DNA of 64,000 nt from contig CAZNDB010000004.1 of assembly GCA_964571725.1 (NCBI GenBank), forward strand, positions 1-64,000. Direction: 5' to 3'. Position numbers and translations under genes: made by a program. Source of the stretch: UBA1369 sp964571725 (lineage in GTDB: Bacteria; Patescibacteriota; Gracilibacteria; UBA1369). Below are positions 59,566-64,000 of this stretch, one piece after another. The notes beneath the pieces are model-generated. The model made no database searches, was not told the DNA's origin, and saw nothing but the letters and a program-made list of their open reading frames with translations. Positions within the stretch are counted from its first letter, which is position 1. Every line of letters starts with the position of its first letter.

Positions 59566-60396
59566 TTAAATAAACAGTAAATAATGCAGATACCAGTTTA
59601 CTATCTCATTTCCCTGATAGAGGGCTACCAGTGTGCCCAGGATCAGGAAGGGTGCGAAAGGTACAGTCTGTTTAAAACGTACTTTCTGAAAAATCAAAAG
59701 CAGGATGGAAATAACACTGCCGATCAGATAACAAAAAACCACCGCGATTAAAAATTTGTTCAGTCCCAAAAGCAGCGCCATTCCGGCTGCCAGATACAGG
59801 TCGCCCGATCCCAGCCATTTTCCTTTAGAGACCAGGTATTGTCCTCCGAACAGCAGTGCTGCTACAACCAGCGCATAGCCCCTGCTGATCAAGGCCGTAA
59901 GCGGGTCTTCGGCTGTCAGTAAAAAAGTAAAGATGGTTATGCCGATCAGACTGTAAAGAAAAAGCGTGGGGATGTGCTTTTTTTGCAGATCGCTGAAAAA
60001 TATTGCCATCAGGTTAAGTATTACCAATGCCAGAAAAACGAATTTCAAAACCAGCATCCAGTCCAGAAGGTAACCGTTGAATAAGTCAAAATTTTCATTG
60101 GAAAAGATCATGTTGAAATTGGTCACAAACAGCAGGCCAGTGACCAGTTCCAGGGCCGGGTAAATAGGGGAAACGGGCTTTTTGCAATAAGCGCAGCGTC
60201 CGCCTCTGAAAAGCCAGCTGAAAAGGGGAATCAGATCCAGGGCTCCAAGACGGTGTTTACATTTGGGGCAGCGCGATTTACCCATAATGATGCCTTTTTG
60301 ACCGGTGAGGGTGCGGTGAATCAGCACGCTCAGAAAACTTCCGAAAGCGCTGCCCAGTAAGAATAGGAAAAAACTGATCAGATAAATATTGTTCAC
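59566..60396 (-). CDS. pilD: Prepilin peptidase (PilD/GspO type)
   Basis: Cleaves and methylates type IV prepilins. The 276-residue protein has the N-terminal methylase-like zinc site CPKC...CAYC (C43, C46, C68, C71) and the two catalytic Asp motifs: FFSDLQKKHIP (D136) and GSGDLYLAAG (D199). About eight membrane helices are predicted. It starts with GTG, overlapping the stop of the TPR gene (GTGA). Pilins and assembly ATPases are not in this window, but the PilC-N-domain protein at 44535 and the surface proteins fit a pilus system. Confidence 0.93.
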   Translation of the reverse strand: MNNIYLISFFLFLLGSAFGSFLSVLIHRTLTGQKGIIMGKSRCPKCKHRLGALDLIPLFSWLFRGGRCAYCKKPVSPIYPALELVTGLLFVTNFNMIFSNENFDLFNGYLLDWMLVLKFVFLALVILNLMAIFFSDLQKKHIPTLFLYSLIGITIFTFLLTAEDPLTALISRGYALVVAALLFGGQYLVSKGKWLGSGDLYLAAGMALLLGLNKFLIAVVFCYLIGSVISILLLIFQKVRFKQTVPFAPFLILGTLVALYQGNEIVNWYLHYLLFI

Positions 60397-61880
60397 GGTT
60401 GAATGAGGTTAGTTTGCAGGGACCGGGTATTTTGCGTTGAGAGTGAAGCCAGTAGCTGATTATAACGGGTGGCGGCGGAGGCAGCCACGCCGCTGCCCTT
60501 ACCGATGGTATGAGCTTTCTTGTAAAATTGCAGGGCTTTGTCCGGCTGGTTTTCTGTTTCGTAAAGGATGCCGAAATTCAGGTAGGTTGCGTCCAGGGCC
60601 GGGTTCAGGGCCATAGCCAGTTTTAGGTGGGTTTCGGCTTTATCCAGTTGTTTGTTATAAATCAGGGTCCAGCCCATTAAATTTTGAGCCATGGCCTCGT
60701 CCGGGTGTTCTTTGGCGGCTTTTTCTGCCAGAACCAGCGCTTTCTGAGGTTCGTTCATTTTTTCCAGATAGATCCAGATCGGCCGGATATAGTAATTGAC
60801 GTCCTGTGAATTCAGGGCCAGAACTTTTTCATAGCTGGCGGCCGATTGTGAATAATTTTTTAGTTCCAGGTAAACCTCGGCCAGTTTCTGATCAACCAGA
60901 ATTTTCGGTTCGAATCCAAATTCCTTGGCTTTGAGCAGATTTTCCTCGGCCAGTTTAAAATTGTTGATATTATAATATGCCAGTCCCAGATAAAAAAGTG
61001 TTTCCGGTTTTTGATTGTCCAGTACTTTGGCTCTTTCCAGAGCCTCTACCGCATCCTGATATTTGCCGGTTTCAATATAGGCGTAACCGAGCAGAATCCA
61101 GGCGTCACGGTAATCAAGTTTTTCTTTGGTTACTTCAAACAGCAGGGGGATGGCCATTTCATATTCCCCGCATTGATTGAAACTTCTGGCCAACAGTACT
61201 TTCAGGTGAATGGTGGGGGATTCCACGTTGAAATTATATTCGTTATAGGCGGAAAGAAAGTTGTTGGCTTTTTTGGTGTATTCGTCGGATCCACCGAGGC
61301 TGATTGACTCGTTCAGCAGTTTTTTGGCCTGATCGTGTTCGCCGAAATAGGCGGAAATAATACCCTGATAATATTTGGAGGTTTGGTTACCGGTGATGAT
61401 TTTGTTAAAAGTTTCTCTGGCTTCGCTGATTTTTCTTTGTCCAAGCTGGCTTCTCCCCAGATAAATTTTCGCGTCAACGCTTTCCGGATCTTTATCGGTT
61501 AATTCCTGGAATATTCCTTCAGCTTTGCCGAAATTATTGGTACGGAGGTCAATTTTGCCGATTTCATAAAGCGGTTTGAGGTTGGAGGAATCCTTTTTAT
61601 AAGCTTCCATATACTGGGCAATGGCCAGGCTGGGGAAATTATTTTGTTCCAGCAGGGCGGCTCTTTCCATCATTTCATCAAATGTTTTGTTGCGTCCGAC
61701 TTTGTTTTCCTGAAGTTCGGACGGGAGGGGTTCAGTTTCTTCCTCCAGAGACGTTTGTTCGACGGAAACCGGGGGCGCCGGTGACTTTTTAAAGGGCGGA
61801 AGTTCAAACACGTAAAGTATGGCCAGGGTAAAACTGGCGGCGATTAGAAGAAAGAAGAGTCTGAAGATGAATTTAATCAT
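60393..61880 (-). CDS. Membrane-anchored TPR-repeat protein
   Basis: I place the start at ATG 61880, where the ATGA overlap with ruvC and a membrane-anchor helix (MIKFIFRLFFLLIAASFTLA) begin; a longer frame to 62036 adds 52 residues of out-of-character sequence that lies inside ruvC. The 495-residue protein has the anchor helix, a Pro/Glu-rich linker and then ten or so TPR repeats (~75-470), recognisable by repeated LxxAxxYL...A patterns such as ALERAKVLDNQKPETLFYLG and AEKAAKEHPDEAMAQNLMGW. TPR arrays are scaffolds for protein partners. Placement between ruvC and the prepilin peptidase gene, both overlapping by four bases, suggests an envelope or pilus assembly role. Confidence 0.82.
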   Translation of the reverse strand: MIKFIFRLFFLLIAASFTLAILYVFELPPFKKSPAPPVSVEQTSLEEETEPLPSELQENKVGRNKTFDEMMERAALLEQNNFPSLAIAQYMEAYKKDSSNLKPLYEIGKIDLRTNNFGKAEGIFQELTDKDPESVDAKIYLGRSQLGQRKISEARETFNKIITGNQTSKYYQGIISAYFGEHDQAKKLLNESISLGGSDEYTKKANNFLSAYNEYNFNVESPTIHLKVLLARSFNQCGEYEMAIPLLFEVTKEKLDYRDAWILLGYAYIETGKYQDAVEALERAKVLDNQKPETLFYLGLAYYNINNFKLAEENLLKAKEFGFEPKILVDQKLAEVYLELKNYSQSAASYEKVLALNSQDVNYYIRPIWIYLEKMNEPQKALVLAEKAAKEHPDEAMAQNLMGWTLIYNKQLDKAETHLKLAMALNPALDATYLNFGILYETENQPDKALQFYKKAHTIGKGSGVAASAATRYNQLLASLSTQNTRSLQTNLIQP

Positions 61881-62368
61881 TGAATGATATTTAGTTTTTG
61901 TTTGAGATGGTTGGCGTGGCAGATGGCAATGGCCAGTGCGTCGGCCGCATCGTCGGGGGTTGGCAGTTGATCCAAGTTTAACAGAAGTTGTACCATTTTT
62001 TGAATCTGAATTTTGGGCGCCGAGCCGTTTCCGCAAATGCTGTTTTTAACCTGGTTGGGTTTGTATTCGGAAATATCCTGTTTCTGTCTGCCCAATTCAT
62101 AAAGTATCGCGCCTCTGGCTTCGGCCACTTTGAGAGCGGTTTTGACGTTTTTGCTGAAAAAAAGCTCTTCCATGACAATTTTATCCGGCTGGAATTCCGC
62201 AATAATTTTTTTCAGATCTTCCACGGTTTGTTTCAGTCTTTCGCTGTGCGGCAGTGATTTATCCGTAGTAATAGTGCCGAATTCAACGGCTTTTACCTGA
62301 TCGTCAAGACAGTCAATCAGCCCGAAGCCGGTAGTGGCGTAACCTGGATCTATTCCCAATATCAACAA
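61877..62368 (-). CDS. ruvC: Crossover junction endodeoxyribonuclease RuvC
   Basis: Cuts Holliday junctions in recombination. The 163-residue protein has the acidic active site: D7 in LGIDPGYATTGFG, E67/E68 in KIVMEELFFSKN, and the DD pair in TPDDAADALAIAICH near residue 145. Its start is TTG at 62368, with GGAA just upstream. ruvA and ruvB are not adjacent; instead pyk lies upstream and a TPR gene overlaps its end. Confidence 0.93.
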   Translation of the reverse strand: MLILGIDPGYATTGFGLIDCLDDQVKAVEFGTITTDKSLPHSERLKQTVEDLKKIIAEFQPDKIVMEELFFSKNVKTALKVAEARGAILYELGRQKQDISEYKPNQVKNSICGNGSAPKIQIQKMVQLLLNLDQLPTPDDAADALAIAICHANHLKQKLNIIQ

Positions 62369-62394
62369 AGTTCCGGTTTTATAAAATCCGTTGT

Positions 62395-62423
62395 ATTATA
62401 GAGCTTTGATTGTCCTTTGGAAA
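62395..62423 (-). promoter_or_regulatory. Promoter of ruvC and the genes after it
   Basis: Minus strand: TTTCCA (62418-62423), 17-base spacer, perfect TATAAT (62395-62400), starting transcription about 20 bases before the ruvC start. Confidence 0.6.
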
Positions 62424-62430
62424 CCGGAAA

Positions 62431-63837
62431 TCAGATCAGTTTCAGGGTGATTTGTCTGTTCCTGGTCGAAGCGTTGGAAACAATCACTATTTTGTCGCCT
62501 TTTTTGATCAGTTTTTCTTTGAGTAGCAGTGAAGCGATACTGTCCGGTGCTCTCAATTTGGTGGTAACAATTTTATCAATTCCCCAGCAAAGCTGCAGTT
62601 CGCGGCGGGTATTGCGGTAGGGCGAAATGACGACAATTTCATGAAAAGTTCTTTGATTGGAAACATGCCTGGTGGTGTAACCGTGGTCGGTAACGGTGAC
62701 AATCATTTTAGCTCCTGTTTCCTCAGCCAGTATGGTGGCGGTGTGGCAGATTTCAATCGGGTCATTTTCTTTGAAGCTGAAAAATTTCAATTTGGTCCAG
62801 TTGTGGATTTGCTGAAATTTTTCGATATTGGTGGCGACCTTGGCCAAAGTCTGTACCGCCTGAACAGGATATTTGCCGGTGGCGGTTTCATTGGACAGCA
62901 TCAAGGCGTCGGCATGGTCAAACACTGCGTTGGCTGCGTCGCTGATTTCGGCTCTGGTGGCACGGGGATTTTCAATCATGGATTGCAGCATTTCGGTGGC
63001 GATGATAACTGGTTTTCCCATTTCCAGAGCCAGTTTGACGATATGTTTCTGGGCAATCGGTACTGCTTCCGCCGGAGTTTCCACTCCCAGGTCGCCGCGA
63101 GCAACCATTACGGCGTTGGTTTCACGGATGATGTCTTCGATGTTATCCAGAGCTTCATGTCTTTCAATTTTGGCGATAATTTTGATGTAGGATCCGTGTT
63201 TGAGCAGAATTTCCCGGAGACGGGTGATGTCCGAAGCTTTTCTTACAAAGGACAGAGCCACGAAATCCACGCCGGCTTTGATGCCGAAATTGAGGTCTTT
63301 AAGGTCTTTAGTGGTGAGGGGATCGGCGCTAATGGAGGCTGTCGGGACATTGATGCCTTTGTGGCTTTTCAACAAACCGGGGGTTAGTGCTTTGACAGTT
63401 ATTACAGTGCCTTTCACTGATTGTACTCCGGTTTTGATCATACCGTCCTCGATCAGGATGATGTCGCCTTTGGCGACATCTTTATGGAGGTGGCGGTACT
63501 GGACCGGGACAATTTTTTGTTGGCCGTTTTCCCGATATTTGTCTTTGCTGGTATCCAGAAAAAAAGTTTCGCCGGATTTTACGGCGACTCCGTTGTCCGG
63601 AAGAATTCCCAGACGGATTTTGGGGCCCTGCAAGTCCTGAATGACAGCGATGGTTTTTCCGGTGAGCTTTTCGGCCTGACGAAGATTCTTGATCAATTCC
63701 ATCTGGCTTTCGTATGTACCGTGCGAAAAATTGAGTCTGGCCACGTTCATGCCGGCCTTGATCATTTTGACCAGGGTTTCGACTTTGCTGGAGGCGGGAC
63801 CGAGCGTGCAGACAATTTTTGTTCTTTTATTGGGCAT
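62431..63837 (-). CDS. pyk: Pyruvate kinase
   Basis: Makes ATP and pyruvate from phosphoenolpyruvate in glycolysis. The 468-residue protein shows the family segments VCTLGPASSKVETL, RLNFSHGTYESQ, LQGPKIRLGI, MVARGDLGVETPAEAVP and MIENPRATRAEISDAANAVFDHADALMLSNETATGKYPVQAVQ; MLSNETA replaces the usual MLSGETA. The B domain is present. The C-terminal effector domain is included. It is two bases after the partial gene at the window edge, so both are one transcript. Confidence 0.96.
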   Translation of the reverse strand: MPNKRTKIVCTLGPASSKVETLVKMIKAGMNVARLNFSHGTYESQMELIKNLRQAEKLTGKTIAVIQDLQGPKIRLGILPDNGVAVKSGETFFLDTSKDKYRENGQQKIVPVQYRHLHKDVAKGDIILIEDGMIKTGVQSVKGTVITVKALTPGLLKSHKGINVPTASISADPLTTKDLKDLNFGIKAGVDFVALSFVRKASDITRLREILLKHGSYIKIIAKIERHEALDNIEDIIRETNAVMVARGDLGVETPAEAVPIAQKHIVKLALEMGKPVIIATEMLQSMIENPRATRAEISDAANAVFDHADALMLSNETATGKYPVQAVQTLAKVATNIEKFQQIHNWTKLKFFSFKENDPIEICHTATILAEETGAKMIVTVTDHGYTTRHVSNQRTFHEIVVISPYRNTRRELQLCWGIDKIVTTKLRAPDSIASLLLKEKLIKKGDKIVIVSNASTRNRQITLKLI

Positions 63838-63839
63838 GA

Positions 63840-64000
63840 TTAAAGAGGGTTGGCATTATTGGTGGTTGAGGTTGCGGCTGCTGTTACCGGCGTACCGGTG
63901 GTGGTTACGACCGTGGAGGTGTTGGAATAGGGGATTGGAGTGGATGGAGTCAGAGGGTCGACTGTGGCCAGTGCCATCAGAAAAGTCGTGCTGCTGGCGT
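63840..64000 (-). CDS. C-terminal fragment of a Thr/Ser-rich protein (cut by window edge)
   Basis: An open frame of 53 codons on the minus strand running to the window end with a TAA at 63840-63842. It is Thr/Ser/Pro/Ala-rich (TVDPLTPSTPIPYSNTST, ending TTNNANPL), a composition seen in tails of exported proteins such as the FecR-domain gene here. It lies two bases upstream of pyk in the same direction, so it is likely a real upstream gene whose start is beyond 64000. Function cannot be seen. Confidence 0.5.
   Translation of the reverse strand, partial: ASSTTFLMALATVDPLTPSTPIPYSNTSTVVTTTGTPVTAAATSTTNNANPL

Noticed and set aside
61881..62036. 52-residue N-terminal extension of the TPR protein
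   Set aside because: It lies inside ruvC in another frame, is Arg/Gly/Thr-rich and delays the membrane anchor; the ATG at 61880 overlaps the ruvC stop in an ATGA arrangement.
1..64000. CRISPR array, riboswitch or insertion sequence
   Set aside because: No regularly spaced direct repeats, known aptamer-like leaders or transposase genes were recognised by reading; a dedicated Rfam or CRISPR search was not possible.

Overview
The window is a densely packed bacterial chromosome segment using the standard bacterial code (TGA ends genes such as the PEGA protein and overlaps starts as ATGA/GTGA). The gene set points to a Candidate Phyla Radiation / Patescibacteria genome, probably of the Parcubacteria group. 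This is inference from content and style: very large surface-type genes of unknown function, a MurE without the usual N-terminal domain, few clear Shine-Dalgarno sites, many fused or shortened housekeeping genes, type IV pilus parts (prepilin peptidase, PilC-like N-domains), and no sign of outer-membrane assembly genes. No rRNA, CRISPR array or insertion sequence was seen. One tRNA, Arg(UCG), is present.

Layout. 1-4618: edge of a divergent secreted protein, a Xer-type recombinase, then a run with a tail-anchored protein, pyrH, frr and the site-2 protease rseP. 4619-7924: dnaA, then a membrane-anchored FecR-domain protein. 7921-9232 (minus): ybaB and mltG. 9364-14340: rplY, a terminator facing a tiny Cys-containing ORF, a large membrane protein of unknown function, and a Rel/SpoT homologue whose hydrolase site is destroyed. 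14377-17032 (minus): 3-TM protein, FAD-synthase-like nucleotidyltransferase, ftsX, recO. 17141-20092: gatC, gatA, holA. 20172-33298 (minus): accessory-looking block with a 156-aa protein, a 2189-aa protein whose N-terminus is homologous to it, and a 1985-aa secreted Cys-rich repeat protein; the two giant genes share a nearly identical A-rich leader.

33447-43294 (plus): nine closely spaced genes: hpf, O-antigen-ligase-like, murE, truB, wecA/tagO-like, dnaG, rpoD, greA (with a Lys/Ala/Pro extension), PEGA protein. 43310-51032 (minus): DUF1858-like, priA, trpS, pyrG, a doubled PilC-N-domain protein, lgt, small membrane protein. 51139-53791: small genes including tlyA and an RDD protein. 53723-64000 (minus): partial secreted protein, pyk, ruvC, TPR protein, prepilin peptidase, manC, a SecD-parvulin-SecF fusion, tRNA-Arg and a KamA-type radical SAM enzyme.

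How it works together: most genes serve replication, transcription, translation and envelope growth. Export (SecDF with a built-in prolyl isomerase), lipidation (lgt), regulated proteolysis (rseP), pilus assembly (prepilin peptidase, PilC-like protein) and glycan precursor genes (manC, wecA-like, O-antigen ligase-like) are the machinery that would build a surface on which the 1985-aa protein could be displayed. The most unusual elements are the giant-protein block, the SecD-parvulin-SecF fusion and the hydrolase-dead Rel.
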